From contig JBALXI010000001.1 of NCBI GenBank assembly GCA_036960605.1, positions 186,001 through 250,000 on the forward strand: a stretch of 64,000 bases of DNA, written 5' to 3'. The notes under the pieces are model-generated. The model had not been told where the DNA came from and ran no database searches. It was given only the letters and a program-made list of their open reading frames with translations. The translations under genes and the position numbers were made by a program. Below, piece after piece: positions 25,632 through 35,188 of this stretch; position 1 is the stretch's first letter, and the number at the start of each line of letters is the position of its first letter. This DNA comes from Oleispira sp036960605. GTDB taxonomy: Bacteria; Pseudomonadota; Gammaproteobacteria; Pseudomonadales; Oceanobacteraceae.

Positions 25632-26307
25632 TATTATCTTAGACGCCCAAGGGCTTAGCAAAACGTATCGCACGGGGCCTGATGAAGTTATTGTTTGGGC
25701 AGACGTTGATTTACAAGTACATGTTGGTGAAACGATTTCAATTATCGGAGCCTCAGGCTCGGGTAAAAGCACGTTATTGAATGCGCTAGGCGGATTGGAT
25801 TCTATCGATGGCGGCGAAGTCGTATTAGCCGGGCATAAGATTCATTCTCTAGCGGATGTAGCACGAACTAAATTACGTAATCGCGATTTAGGCTTTGTAT
25901 ATCAGTTTCATCACTTGCTGCCTGAATTCAGTGCGCTTGAAAATGTGATGATGCCATTGCTCATTCGTGGTGAGAAATCCAAAGTGGCTAAGGCTAGGGC
26001 GTTAGTCTGTTTAGAGCAGGTTGGACTTTCTCAAAGGGTCGAGCACAATCCCGCAGAGTTGTCGGGTGGTGAAAGGCAGAGAGTTGCTATTGCTCGTGCC
26101 TTAGTCGGACAACCGAAAGTTGTTTTGCTAGATGAGCCGACGGGTAATTTGGATCAGCAGGCGGCACAGCAAGTAGAAGATGTATTATTAGCGTTGTCTG
26201 AAACGGTGGGTATGGCTTTTGTGATTGTTACTCATGATGAGGAGCTTGCAGGTAGAGCGAATCGCCGCTATAAATTATCGGATCGAACGCTTAGTGAAAT
26301 GAGCTGA
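25624..26307 (+). CDS. lolD: Lipoprotein-releasing ABC transporter ATPase LolD
   Basis: A 227-residue ABC ATPase that drives release of lipoproteins from the inner membrane. Walker A GASGSGKST (42-50), the signature LSGGERQRVAIARAL and Walker B VVLLDEPTGNLD are complete, and the Q-loop region Y-Q-F-H-H-L-L-P-E-F matches the LolD/MacB subfamily. It overlaps the permease gene and is followed directly by a strong terminator, so it forms a two-gene operon. Confidence 0.95.
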   Translation: MNDIILDAQGLSKTYRTGPDEVIVWADVDLQVHVGETISIIGASGSGKSTLLNALGGLDSIDGGEVVLAGHKIHSLADVARTKLRNRDLGFVYQFHHLLPEFSALENVMMPLLIRGEKSKVAKARALVCLEQVGLSQRVEHNPAELSGGERQRVAIARALVGQPKVVLLDEPTGNLDQQAAQQVEDVLLALSETVGMAFVIVTHDEELAGRANRRYKLSDRTLSEMS

Positions 26308-26338
26308 CTTTTCTAAGCTAATGTTTCTAGGCTAGAAC

Positions 26339-26366
26339 AAAAAAGAGAGCTTCGGCTCTCTTTTTT
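26339..26366 (+). terminator. lolD terminator
   Basis: A6-GAGAGC stem with a stable TTCG loop and GCTCTC-T6, 31 nt after the lolD stop. Confidence 0.92.
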
Positions 26367-26445
26367 ATATCACATCGTTTGTATCGCGAGCTGGTAAAGC
26401 AAATTTATCGTCATGTCCTGCAGTAATATTCATCTATATCGCTTA

Positions 26446-26976
26446 TTAATTATTCTTACGTGCTAGGCGTTCACTTTTACGTTTATTCCAGTGTGATACA
26501 ACGTTCATACGCCATAGAATACGCATTCCTACATAACCAGCTCCGGCAAAGAATAACCCAGCCAATATTGAGCCTAAATACAGCGGTACCCAAATTTCAT
26601 TGAGCTCAGATAATAGTGATTCTAAACTCATGTCGCTATTGAATTCTCTGGCCGGAATATCCATCAAGTAGGCACCTAAGCTATAAGTCGCATAAAATAG
26701 CGGAGGCATGGTAATGGGGTTGCTTAACCAAACAAGTCCTATCGAGATAGGGAGGTTAGAGTTGAAATAAAAGGCGAGTAGTGCCGCCAATACCATTTGA
26801 AATGGCATGGGAATGAACGCACAGAAAATTCCGATGAAGAAGGCCTGTGCTACCGAACGTCTATTAAGATGCCATAAATTAGGCTTGCCCATAAGTGGTG
26901 CTAAGAAGGCAAGCGACTTGTTGTTTTTGACTTGTTCGGGTGTAGGAAAAAGTTTTTGTAATTTTTTCTTTGGCAT
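26446..26976 (-). CDS. DUF2062 membrane protein
   Basis: A 176-residue inner-membrane protein of family DUF2062, with a conserved stretch from the first helix (FFIGIFCAFIPMPFQMVLAA) through W-L-S-N-P-I-T-M-P-P, and a second pair of helices toward the C terminus. It ends in a basic tail. Function unknown; it sits between lolD and comEC, as I recall for Pseudomonas, but on the opposite strand. GAG lies about 8 nt before the ATG. Confidence 0.85.
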   Translation of the reverse strand: MPKKKLQKLFPTPEQVKNNKSLAFLAPLMGKPNLWHLNRRSVAQAFFIGIFCAFIPMPFQMVLAALLAFYFNSNLPISIGLVWLSNPITMPPLFYATYSLGAYLMDIPAREFNSDMSLESLLSELNEIWVPLYLGSILAGLFFAGAGYVGMRILWRMNVVSHWNKRKSERLARKNN

Positions 26977-27058
26977 TTGCTCGATTCTTTTGTGGTTTCA
27001 GCGATATCTGCCATGCTGATTATGGGCTGAATTATGCCCACTATCGTCAGGGGTAGCA

Positions 27059-29404
27059 ATGAGACTCTGTTTAGTTAGTGCTATTTTAGCGTTAATAATG
27101 TCAATTCAATTTCAATCTGAGCAATTATGGTTTCAGGCCTTATTAATTGCAGCGGTGATTCTAGGTGCAAAATCAAGTGGCTGGCCTGTGCTCGTTGTCG
27201 CTGCGTTGTGTGTGATCTCGTCAGCGTATTATAGCCAGTATTGGTTAGCTGAGCGGTTAGAAAGCCGCCTTGCTAGTGATTTCTCGGGCATGCTTGTCAC
27301 GGGTTATGGCGAGGTTGTTGGCTGTAGTGATAAAAGCTTTGGCGTTGAAAAACTATTGTTACGTGTCGGCTCAATAAAAAATGCCGAAAAAGAATTATTC
27401 CAACTTAAGCAATTGTCCTTAAACTTTTACCGACGTTTAGATAGAAACAGGTCAGGTAATGCTGGGTTAGAAAAAGATGCACACAAGCTTAAGGCAAAAA
27501 TTCTTTGTGGCTCACAATTAAAATTCAGCGCAAAGCTTCGTGCACCTTATGGCTTTGCTAATCCTTGGGGTTTTGATTATGAGGCCTTACAGCTTAGTCG
27601 GCAGGTAGATGCCAGCGGGTATTTACTCACTCATGAGGTTGTGGGTGAGGCGCAAGGATGGAGAAGTCAGTTAATTGTTTTGCGTGAGCAATGGATTCAG
27701 CGCGCGGCGGCCTTGGAAGGTCCTGCGGGGCAGCTCGTACCAGCACTATTGTTTGGCGAGTCAGGGTACTTGCCAAAAGAGCAGTGGTTGGATTTTCAAT
27801 TAACGGGAACCATTCATCTACTTATTGTCAGTGGGCTTCATGTTGGCTTCTTAATTTTTATGGTCACTAGCTTATGGTACATGCTGATAAGAATAGAGGT
27901 TTTGTTGCTTTTTCCTAGGGCCTCTTTTCTATTTAAGTTAACCCCATTAGTTTTGCTGCTGGCATGTGCAGCTTATGCCTATATGGCAGGCATGGGCTTG
28001 GCTATTCAGCGGGCAGGCTTGATGCTCGGCTTTGGTATCTGTGTTATCTATTTAAGGAATCACTGGTCGCTTCTTGATACTTTGTTATGGGTCATGTTGC
28101 TGGTGCTTATCGTTAATCCGTTATCTACTTTGTTTGTCGGTTTTTGGTTTTCTTTTGCCGCTGTGGGTGCGCTGCTAATGAGCTATTGTGGTCAAGTGAG
28201 TCATGCGACTGCTGCCAGTAATACGCATCCCAATGCTCAATGGCTCGCGGAGAAAATTAAGCTTGTATACCACCCGCAATGGGTAGTATTTATCGTATTG
28301 ATGCCGTTGTTATGGTTGTTTCAGCAGCCACAGTCTTTACTGTCTTTCTTTATTAACATTCTGGCTATTCCTTTGTTGGGATTTGTGATTATGCCTTTAG
28401 CGCTGGTTGCCTTTATTTGGCCTGACGGTATGGCAGTTGATGCGTTGAATGCAGTGCTTAGCAATACTTTGATATTTCTGCATCAGGTTTCATTACTGCC
28501 CTCTTGGCTGGTCTATAAGCCCGCTGGTTTCTGGTTACTGATGTTGTTTCCTTTAGTCTTGATGACGCTGTGGATGCCGGGCGCTCCTTATAAACGGCTT
28601 AGTTTAATGCTTATTGTCTTGATCTTTTTCTTTCCGGTAATGGTGGAAGAAAACAAACTAGTCGTCTTTGATGTTGGGCAGGGGTTGGCGGTTTATGGTT
28701 CAACGGAGGAAAGCTCATGGCTTTACGATACCGGTGCTCAGTTTCGTTCAGGCTTTAGCTTGGGTGATGCCGTGGTGGCAAAAAATATCCTGGCTTTTAG
28801 GGGGAGAAATTTGGATTTATTATTTGTCAGCCATTCAGATAATGATCATGCCGGTGGTGAAACAGGATTACGTCGAAAAATAATGCCAGGATTAACGTAT
28901 GCTGGCCAGTCGCGCGAAAATCATCATACTAATTGCCATGCGTTGAATGGTTGGCATCCACTGGGAGGAGAAGATCGTTGGCGGATCTTTAATTATCAAA
29001 TTGATAATGCGAGCGATAATAATCAGTCCTGTGTTGTGCAAATTGAAATGGCGGGAAAGACCATTTTATTACCTGGGGATATCGATAAAAAAGCGGAGAC
29101 TCTTTTATTGGATATTTACGGAGCTGAGTTGAAATCAGACGTGCTTATTGTCGGCCATCACGGCAGTAAGAGCAGCTCGAGTAATGAATGGCTAATTCAG
29201 GTTGATCCTCAAGTAGCAATTGTTTCAAGTGGTTTTAAAAATCGCTTTAAACATCCTCACACCAGTGTGATAAAGCGTTTTCAGCAACTTTCGATCCCTT
29301 TATTTAATACTGCAGATTCTGGCGCTGTTGAGGTCAAGCTAACAGAAACCTTGTCCATTACCCCTTGGCGTAAAAAAAATGCGCCAATATGGCGACAAAT
29401 GTGA
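27059..29404 (+). CDS. comEC: ComEC/Rec2 family DNA-uptake channel protein
   Basis: A 781-residue polytopic membrane protein. N-terminal helices and a DUF4131/OB-like part (1-200) precede the competence domain (about 210-500, with LLIVSGLHVGF). The C-terminal metallo-beta-lactamase-like domain (from about 540) has FDVGQGLAVY, SHSDNDHAGG (about 590-600) and G-H-H-G-S-K. Known members carry single-stranded DNA across the inner membrane during transformation, and the lactamase-like domain acts as a nuclease. Both domains are intact here, so the gene is probably functional. AGGGG precedes the ATG. It overlaps no neighbour. Confidence 0.92.
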   Translation: MRLCLVSAILALIMSIQFQSEQLWFQALLIAAVILGAKSSGWPVLVVAALCVISSAYYSQYWLAERLESRLASDFSGMLVTGYGEVVGCSDKSFGVEKLLLRVGSIKNAEKELFQLKQLSLNFYRRLDRNRSGNAGLEKDAHKLKAKILCGSQLKFSAKLRAPYGFANPWGFDYEALQLSRQVDASGYLLTHEVVGEAQGWRSQLIVLREQWIQRAAALEGPAGQLVPALLFGESGYLPKEQWLDFQLTGTIHLLIVSGLHVGFLIFMVTSLWYMLIRIEVLLLFPRASFLFKLTPLVLLLACAAYAYMAGMGLAIQRAGLMLGFGICVIYLRNHWSLLDTLLWVMLLVLIVNPLSTLFVGFWFSFAAVGALLMSYCGQVSHATAASNTHPNAQWLAEKIKLVYHPQWVVFIVLMPLLWLFQQPQSLLSFFINILAIPLLGFVIMPLALVAFIWPDGMAVDALNAVLSNTLIFLHQVSLLPSWLVYKPAGFWLLMLFPLVLMTLWMPGAPYKRLSLMLIVLIFFFPVMVEENKLVVFDVGQGLAVYGSTEESSWLYDTGAQFRSGFSLGDAVVAKNILAFRGRNLDLLFVSHSDNDHAGGETGLRRKIMPGLTYAGQSRENHHTNCHALNGWHPLGGEDRWRIFNYQIDNASDNNQSCVVQIEMAGKTILLPGDIDKKAETLLLDIYGAELKSDVLIVGHHGSKSSSSNEWLIQVDPQVAIVSSGFKNRFKHPHTSVIKRFQQLSIPLFNTADSGAVEVKLTETLSITPWRKKNAPIWRQM

Positions 29405-29510
29405 TTTGATCCACGGATTCTATGCATCTGAGTATAGAGCTGTAGATCAAGCTTGTGCTAAAGTAGCGCCTATAAATCATAATAAGTTCATGTTGTTAGG
29501 AGATGTACCT

Positions 29511-30155
29511 GTGTTTGAGATCATCCAGAGTGGCGGTTGGATGATGATTCCGATCATCATTTGTTCAGTTTTAGCGGCAGCAATTTCAGGCGAGCGTTTT
29601 TGGACGTTGCGTACCAGTCAAATAGCACCTGCCAATTTATTAGGTCAAGTCTGGGGGTGGATGAAAAACAACCAGCTTGATGGCGAACGTATTAAAGAAT
29701 TACGTGATAATTCACCTTTAGGTCGAGTATTAGCGGCGGGTTTGATGAATTCAAAGCACGGCCGCGACATAATGAAAGAAAGTATTCAAGAAGTCGCCAG
29801 TCATGAAATTCATGATATGGAACGCTATTTAAATGCTTTAGGAACAATTGCAGCAGTTGCCCCGTTAATGGGTTTATTAGGTACCGTTATCGGCATGATC
29901 AAAGTGTTCTCCGAAATTATGTTGGCGGGCACAGGTCAGGCGGGTGTATTAGCCGGTGGTATCTCTGAAGCGCTAGTAACCACCGCTGCGGGTTTGGCTA
30001 TTGCGATTCCAGCCTTGATTTGTCATCGCATGCTGCAGCGACGCGTTGATGAAGTTGTTGTATTTATGGAGCAAGAATCACTTAAGCTTGTGGATGTATT
30101 ACATGGTGAGCGTGAAGTCGCCGATGCACCAGAGAGCAATCCGGTTGGAGTTTAA
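29511..30155 (+). CDS. exbB: ExbB/TolQ-type proton channel protein
   Basis: A 214-residue MotA/TolQ/ExbB-family inner-membrane protein: helix 1 near residues 8-30, and two further helices at about 108-130 and 150-175, with the conserved LGTVIGMIKVF and the L-V-T-T-A-A-G-L motif. With ExbD it forms a proton-motive-force-driven motor that energises outer-membrane transport or envelope integrity. I moved the start to the GTG at 29511, 7 nt after AGGAGA, which gives M-F-E-I-I-Q-S-G-G-W, the usual N terminus; the open frame extends back to 29379 inside comEC. Confidence 0.92.
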   Translation: MFEIIQSGGWMMIPIIICSVLAAAISGERFWTLRTSQIAPANLLGQVWGWMKNNQLDGERIKELRDNSPLGRVLAAGLMNSKHGRDIMKESIQEVASHEIHDMERYLNALGTIAAVAPLMGLLGTVIGMIKVFSEIMLAGTGQAGVLAGGISEALVTTAAGLAIAIPALICHRMLQRRVDEVVVFMEQESLKLVDVLHGEREVADAPESNPVGV

Positions 30156-30157
30156 TT

Positions 30158-30577
30158 GTGAATTTTAAACGACAAAATAAAGAGATGGTGGAGGTTAATC
30201 TTACGCCGTTAATTGACGTCGTATTCTTGCTACTCATTTTCTTTATGGTCTCAACGACCTTTACTAAAGAAAATCATTTGAGCATTGATCTACCTGAGGC
30301 GAGTGCAGAATCGCAGCCGGTTGCGACTAATCGATTAGAAATTATAATTACAGCCTCGGGCAGTTATTCGATCAATGATAAAACCCTGGTCAATAATCAG
30401 CTGGATACTCTGAAGCGCGGTTTAGTAAAAGCCGCTAATGGTAAAAAAGGGCTGCCAGTCACGATTACTGCAGACGCCAATACGCCTCATCAAGCGGTTG
30501 TGCGTGCTATGGATGCCGCAGGGCAAACAGGCTTCGTAAATCTCAGTATTACAACTCGTAAAACCAGCGCTGAATAA
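30158..30577 (+). CDS. exbD: ExbD/TolR family protein
   Basis: A 139-residue single-pass inner-membrane protein. The N-terminal helix holds the key aspartate in LTPLIDVVFLLLIFFMVSTT (Asp about residue 21), the proton-path residue of the family; the C-terminal domain is periplasmic. It begins with GTG 2 nt after exbB, preceded by GGAG. TonB is not adjacent, so whether the pair serves TonB or another function cannot be read from the sequence. Confidence 0.93.
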   Translation: MNFKRQNKEMVEVNLTPLIDVVFLLLIFFMVSTTFTKENHLSIDLPEASAESQPVATNRLEIIITASGSYSINDKTLVNNQLDTLKRGLVKAANGKKGLPVTITADANTPHQAVVRAMDAAGQTGFVNLSITTRKTSAE

Positions 30578-30615
30578 GCGGCGCTGTTAAACGAATCTTT
30601 AGCGGAAAGTTAAGC

Positions 30616-32358
30616 ATGTCAGAGCAAGCATCAGTAAGCCGTATCTATGGGCGCCTACTGACCTACGTTAAACCCTTTCTTGGTTCGTTTTCGTTAGCCA
30701 TTCTAGGTTTCATTATATTTGCTTCAGCGGCGCCCTTGTTATCTAAAATGATGGGCGAAATCGTTGATGTCTTGGCAGCCCCTAAGAGAGAAGATGTTGA
30801 TTTTATCGTATTCGCGATGGTCGGTATTTTTGCTTATCGAGGTTTAGGAACTTTCTTAGGTAAATATTTTATTGCGCGAGTCGGACGCGGTGTTGTTCAT
30901 ACTTTACGGACTGGATTGTTTAAGCACATGCTGACGTTACCCAGTAATTATTACGATGGTGAGTCGACTGGGCGTTTGATTTCACGCGTTATTTTTGATG
31001 TTGATCAGGTAACTGGGGCATCGACTCGAGCTTTAACTACCTTGATTCAAGATGGCTTAACCGTAGTTTTCTTGATGGGCTATCTTATTTACCTTGATTG
31101 GACGTTAACACTTATATTCTTGGCGTTAGCGCCCATTATTGGTGGCTTAGTTGCATTTGCCAGTAAGTTCTTTCGTAAATACAGTAAGCGCATTCAGCAA
31201 TCTGTCGGTAATGTAACTCAGGTAACGAATGAGTCAATAAATGCTTACCGTGAGGTTCGTACCTTTGGTGGGCAAGAGTATGAAAATTCTCGCTTCAGTG
31301 AGGCCAGCGAAGATAATCGTAAGCAAGCCCTGAAGTTTGAATTAACCAACGCCATCAATGTTCCGCTCAATCAGCAAATCATTGCCTTAGGTTTGGGCTT
31401 TATGGTGTATATGATGTTTGATCGAGTATTGAATCAAACCATGAGTGCCGGTGAGTTTATGACTTTTATTACGGCCGCTTCCCTTATTGCCAAGCCCTTA
31501 CGCTCGTTAACTGATATTAATTCTGTGATTCAAAAGGGTGTCGTTGGTGCCGAGTCTATCTTCACAGTATTGGATAGTGAAGGCGAAGTTGATAACGGTG
31601 ATAAGGTGCTTGATCGGGCTAAAGGCACTGTAAAAATAAATGATTTGTCATTCAAATACCCATCTTCTGACGATTGGATATTAAGGTCTTTGAATGCCGA
31701 AGCGCAAGCGGGTAAAACCTATGCCTTAGTCGGGCGCTCTGGCAGTGGCAAAACGACATTGATGAGTTTATTGCCGCGCTTTTATCAAGCGCAGCAAGGC
31801 AGCATAACCCTTGATGGCAATAATATAGAAGAACTGACGCTTGCAAGTTTACGTCGTAACGTCTCTATCGTTAGTCAGCAGGTTGTTTTATTTAATACTT
31901 CAGTATTGGCTAATATTGCTTATGGTGAACTAAAGGATAAAACCCGTGAGCAGGTTATCGCTGCTGCCAAAGCCGCTCACGCTGATGAGTTTATTGTTAC
32001 GATGAGTGAGGGTTACGATACGGTTATCGGTGATAACGGTGTATTGCTATCCGGTGGTCAGCGTCAGCGTATTGCTATCGCTCGAGCAATTCTTAAAGAC
32101 TCACCCGTGCTGATTCTAGATGAAGCAACCTCTGCTTTGGATACTGAATCTGAACGCCATATTCAAAGTGCCATGGAAGAGGTGATGAAAGGGCGTACAA
32201 CCTTCGTTATTGCTCACCGCTTAAGCACCATAGAAAGTGCCGATCAGATTTGGGTAATGGATAAAGGCGAAATTATTGAACGTGGTAGCCACTCTGAGTT
32301 ACTCAATGCTAAGGGTGCTTATGCAAATCTGCACGCAATGCAGTTTCATGAAGACTGA
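30616..32358 (+). CDS. msbA: Lipid A export ATP-binding/permease protein MsbA
   Basis: A 580-residue half-transporter: six membrane helices (about 1-320) followed by an ABC domain with Walker A GRSGSGKTT, signature LLSGGQRQRIAIARAI and Walker B VLILDEATSALD. It flips core-lipid A across the inner membrane. The position between exbD and lpxK agrees with the msbA-lpxK pairing known in E. coli and separates it from generic exporters. GGAAAG lies 6 nt before the ATG. Confidence 0.95.
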   Translation: MSEQASVSRIYGRLLTYVKPFLGSFSLAILGFIIFASAAPLLSKMMGEIVDVLAAPKREDVDFIVFAMVGIFAYRGLGTFLGKYFIARVGRGVVHTLRTGLFKHMLTLPSNYYDGESTGRLISRVIFDVDQVTGASTRALTTLIQDGLTVVFLMGYLIYLDWTLTLIFLALAPIIGGLVAFASKFFRKYSKRIQQSVGNVTQVTNESINAYREVRTFGGQEYENSRFSEASEDNRKQALKFELTNAINVPLNQQIIALGLGFMVYMMFDRVLNQTMSAGEFMTFITAASLIAKPLRSLTDINSVIQKGVVGAESIFTVLDSEGEVDNGDKVLDRAKGTVKINDLSFKYPSSDDWILRSLNAEAQAGKTYALVGRSGSGKTTLMSLLPRFYQAQQGSITLDGNNIEELTLASLRRNVSIVSQQVVLFNTSVLANIAYGELKDKTREQVIAAAKAAHADEFIVTMSEGYDTVIGDNGVLLSGGQRQRIAIARAILKDSPVLILDEATSALDTESERHIQSAMEEVMKGRTTFVIAHRLSTIESADQIWVMDKGEIIERGSHSELLNAKGAYANLHAMQFHED

Positions 32359-32390
32359 TTCAATATGAATTGGGGCATGCGAGAAATACT

Positions 32391-33389
32391 ATGCTGAGTA
32401 TTTTAGTCAATCGAATTGAGAAAAGCTGGTATCAGCAAAAGTGGTGGAATTTTTGGCTGCTGCCATTAACGGCTTTATTTTTTTTATTAAGTCATTCTCG
32501 GCGCTTATGGCTAACGCAGTTTGCTAAAGCTAAAAAGAATAATTTAATTCCTGTGATCGTCATTGGTAATATTACGGTAGGTGGGACGGGTAAAACCCCA
32601 TTGACCTGTCAGCTAGTGAACTTATTGCACGAGCAAAAAATAAAGGTGGGCATTATTAGTCGAGGTTATGGCAGTAATGCTCCGTATTATCCTTATACTT
32701 TAGCTAAAAATGAATCCGCAGATATTGTTGGTGATGAGCCAAAATTATTACGTGATCGTTTGGATTGCCCGGTCGTTATAGGCTCGGATCGTAATGCGGC
32801 TATTAAGTTATTGTCTGAGCAAGGAGTAGATTTAATTCTCTCTGATGATGGTTTGCAGCATTATAAAATGGCCCGTGATTATGAAATAGTCGTATTGGAT
32901 GCGACGCGTAAGCTGGGTAATAATTGGTTATTGCCTGCTGGGCCTTTACGCGAAGGTGCTTGGCGCTTAAAAAATGTTGATGCCGTTATACTCAATGGAG
33001 CGGATGAACACAATCAGGGCATGGGCATTATTCCCAGTGCTTGGGTTAATGCTAAGACCTGTGAGCGTAAAGAGCTCGATTTCTTTGCTGGCCAAAAAAT
33101 GCATGCGATAGCAGGTATTGGTAACCCTCAGCGGTTTTTCTCTACCTTAGATAGTTTAGGTGTGATACATCAAGATACTATTTTTGCCGATCATCATGCT
33201 TTTGTATCTGCCGATCTGAAAGTCGATGAGCACTATTCTAAGCAGTTAGTGATGACCGAAAAAGATTGGGTTAAGTGCTCGGCCTTCGCTGACGAAAATA
33301 TGTGGTATCTAGAAATTAACGCCCGTTTGAATGCTGGGTTGGCGGAAAAACTTGTAAAAGATTTAACGGCTCTCGCCATTGGCGAATAG
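32391..33389 (+). CDS. lpxK: Tetraacyldisaccharide 4'-kinase LpxK
   Basis: A 332-residue inner-membrane-associated kinase that phosphorylates the 4' position of the lipid A precursor. An N-terminal hydrophobic anchor (about 20-37) precedes the P-loop in GNITVGGTGKTPL. The motifs DDGLQHYKMARDYEI and GPLREG match the family. I placed the start at ATG 32391; the frame could extend back to a TTG at 32370, but homologues begin near this position. It overlaps no neighbour by itself; the next gene begins 43 nt later. Confidence 0.94.
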   Translation: MLSILVNRIEKSWYQQKWWNFWLLPLTALFFLLSHSRRLWLTQFAKAKKNNLIPVIVIGNITVGGTGKTPLTCQLVNLLHEQKIKVGIISRGYGSNAPYYPYTLAKNESADIVGDEPKLLRDRLDCPVVIGSDRNAAIKLLSEQGVDLILSDDGLQHYKMARDYEIVVLDATRKLGNNWLLPAGPLREGAWRLKNVDAVILNGADEHNQGMGIIPSAWVNAKTCERKELDFFAGQKMHAIAGIGNPQRFFSTLDSLGVIHQDTIFADHHAFVSADLKVDEHYSKQLVMTEKDWVKCSAFADENMWYLEINARLNAGLAEKLVKDLTALAIGE

Positions 33390-33432
33390 CGTTGTTGAAA
33401 AATTAAGCTATCAAAATAAAGAGGATGTACAA

Positions 33433-33627
33433 ATGGATAAGCAATTAGCTGCGATGTTGGTTTGCCCGAACTGTAAGGGTCAATTGAAATTGGATAAAGA
33501 AGCACAAGAGTTGTTATGTACTTTTGATGGCTTAGCGTTCCCTGTGCGTGATGGTGTGCCTGTAATGCTTGAGCAAGAAGCGCGTCAGATGGGTGAAGAA
33601 GAAAAATTAGAGAAAGCCAGTCGCTAA
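33433..33627 (+). CDS. ycaR: Trm112-like small protein (UPF0434/YcaR family)
   Basis: A 64-residue protein with an N-terminal C-P-x-C pair (M-L-V-C-P-N-C-K-G) and a later cysteine in L-L-C, the pattern of the small zinc-binding Trm112-like family that sits beside lpxK in many gammaproteobacteria. Its exact role is not established. The ATG at 33433 follows AGAGG; the open frame runs back to 33379 inside lpxK but lacks a matching ribosome binding site. The stop overlaps the next start (TAATG). Confidence 0.9.
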   Translation: MDKQLAAMLVCPNCKGQLKLDKEAQELLCTFDGLAFPVRDGVPVMLEQEARQMGEEEKLEKASR

Positions 33628-34130
33628 TGATTAAGGTTTTATTTGTGTGTCTCGGTAATATTTGTCGTTCGCCAACCGCTCACGGTGTACTTGAGCGGAA
33701 GTTAGCGATGGCAGGCTTGTCTGATGTCGTTGAAGTTGACAGTGCCGGTACCGCCGCTTGGCATGTTGGCAAACAACCTGATTTACGTTCACAGCAGGCT
33801 GCTAGAAAGCGTGATTATGATTTGTCGCATTTACGTGCGCGACAAGCCGTGGCGGAAGATTTTTTAGAGTTTGATTATGTGCTGGCGATGGATGCTGAAA
33901 ATCTAGAAAATTTAAAAGCAATTGTTCCTGTCGATTCCGTAGGGAATATCAAGGCTCAGCCAGAACTTTTCCTAGCAGCGTATTCAGCTTCGGTATCCGC
34001 TAGCACGACCATTGCTTTAACCGAGGTGCCTGATCCTTATTATGGGGGTGAAGGTGGTTTTGAGGCGGTACTGGATATGGTTGAAGAGGCTTGTGATCAA
34101 TTGATTTTAAATATTCGTAGCAAATTATAA
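33627..34130 (+). CDS. Low-molecular-weight protein-tyrosine phosphatase
   Basis: A 167-residue cytoplasmic phosphatase. The P-loop V-C-L-G-N-I-C-R-S has the nucleophile Cys8 and Arg14, and the general acid aspartate lies in V-P-D-P-Y-Y-G-G near the C terminus, the full LMW-PTP signature. Some relatives reverse tyrosine kinases of capsule export, but no such kinase is nearby. It starts and ends in TAATG overlaps with ycaR and murB, so it is translationally coupled. kdsB, which usually lies between ycaR and this gene in relatives, is missing. Confidence 0.93.
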   Translation: MIKVLFVCLGNICRSPTAHGVLERKLAMAGLSDVVEVDSAGTAAWHVGKQPDLRSQQAARKRDYDLSHLRARQAVAEDFLEFDYVLAMDAENLENLKAIVPVDSVGNIKAQPELFLAAYSASVSASTTIALTEVPDPYYGGEGGFEAVLDMVEEACDQLILNIRSKL

Positions 34131-35188
34131 TGCAGCTTTTAAGTCAGTTCGATTTATCAACATCCAATACCTTGGCTTTACCGGGTAAGGCTGAATATTT
34201 TTGCCGTTTTACCTCGATAACTGAATTGTTATCTTTATTACAGCGCGCAAAAAGAGAAAACCTAGCCGTGAAAGTACTGGGGGGTGGCAGTAATATCATT
34301 TTACAGCCTCATGTTTCAGGCTTGGTCATTCAAAGTGCAATGCAGCAAGTGGTCAAGTTGTCGGAAGATAATGAATTTGTCACGGTTGCTGTTGATGCCG
34401 GTTTAAGTTGGCATCAGTGGGTTTTGGACTCAATTAAGTTAGGTGCTTATGGATTAGAAAACCTAGCGTTAATCCCCGGCTCTGTTGGCGCATCACCGGT
34501 GCAAAATATTGGCGCTTATGGTGTGGAGGTCGGTCAGTTAATCGAAGAGGTGCGGGGTATTCAGTTGTCGACAGGGCAATGGATGTCTTTCTCTGCTGGG
34601 CAGTGTGACTTTTCCTATCGTGATTCTATTTTTAAGAAACAATTCAACAATGATTTTATAATCACACAGGTAATTTTTAAATTATCGAAAACCTTCAAAC
34701 CTCAGATATCTTATGCGCCAATAAAACAAATGGCAGAGAAAGCCTTGCTGCGAGGTAATTCATTATCAGCTCAGCAAGTCGCGGAATGGGTGGTTGAGGT
34801 ACGTAATAGTAAATTACCTAATCCAGCAGAAATTCCCAATGCAGGTTCTTTTTTTACCAATCCTATTATTGATAAAGCGCAGGTAGATGTTCTATTACAG
34901 CAGCATCCTGCGATGCCGTTTTATCCGCTAGTGAACGCTAAAATGAGCTCTGCCGCGGACGAAGTGAGTCATGAGGTTAAGGTTGCAGCAGGTTGGTTGA
35001 TAGATCAGTGTGGCTGGAAGGGGCGGTCTTTGGGTTTGGCAAAGATGCATGATCAGCAAGCCTTGGTTCTGACGTTGCAATCAGGTGCCACTCAGCAGGA
35101 TTTGCTGGCTATTCAGCAAGCAGTTCAGGCTGATGTCATGACCAAGTTTGGTATTCAATTACAGCCAGAGCCTCAGCCATTCGGGTAA
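34130..35188 (+). CDS. murB: UDP-N-acetylenolpyruvoylglucosamine reductase
   Basis: FAD-dependent reductase that completes UDP-MurNAc synthesis. The 352-residue protein has the type I layout: FAD-binding LGGGSNIIL (about residues 48-56), GSVGASPVQNIGAYG (about 121-135), F-S-Y-R-D-S and the catalytic serine region NAGSFFTNP. It starts in a 1-nt overlap with the phosphatase gene and is the last gene of the envelope unit. No clear terminator follows in the 178 bp before lpxH. Confidence 0.95.
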   Translation: MQLLSQFDLSTSNTLALPGKAEYFCRFTSITELLSLLQRAKRENLAVKVLGGGSNIILQPHVSGLVIQSAMQQVVKLSEDNEFVTVAVDAGLSWHQWVLDSIKLGAYGLENLALIPGSVGASPVQNIGAYGVEVGQLIEEVRGIQLSTGQWMSFSAGQCDFSYRDSIFKKQFNNDFIITQVIFKLSKTFKPQISYAPIKQMAEKALLRGNSLSAQQVAEWVVEVRNSKLPNPAEIPNAGSFFTNPIIDKAQVDVLLQQHPAMPFYPLVNAKMSSAADEVSHEVKVAAGWLIDQCGWKGRSLGLAKMHDQQALVLTLQSGATQQDLLAIQQAVQADVMTKFGIQLQPEPQPFG

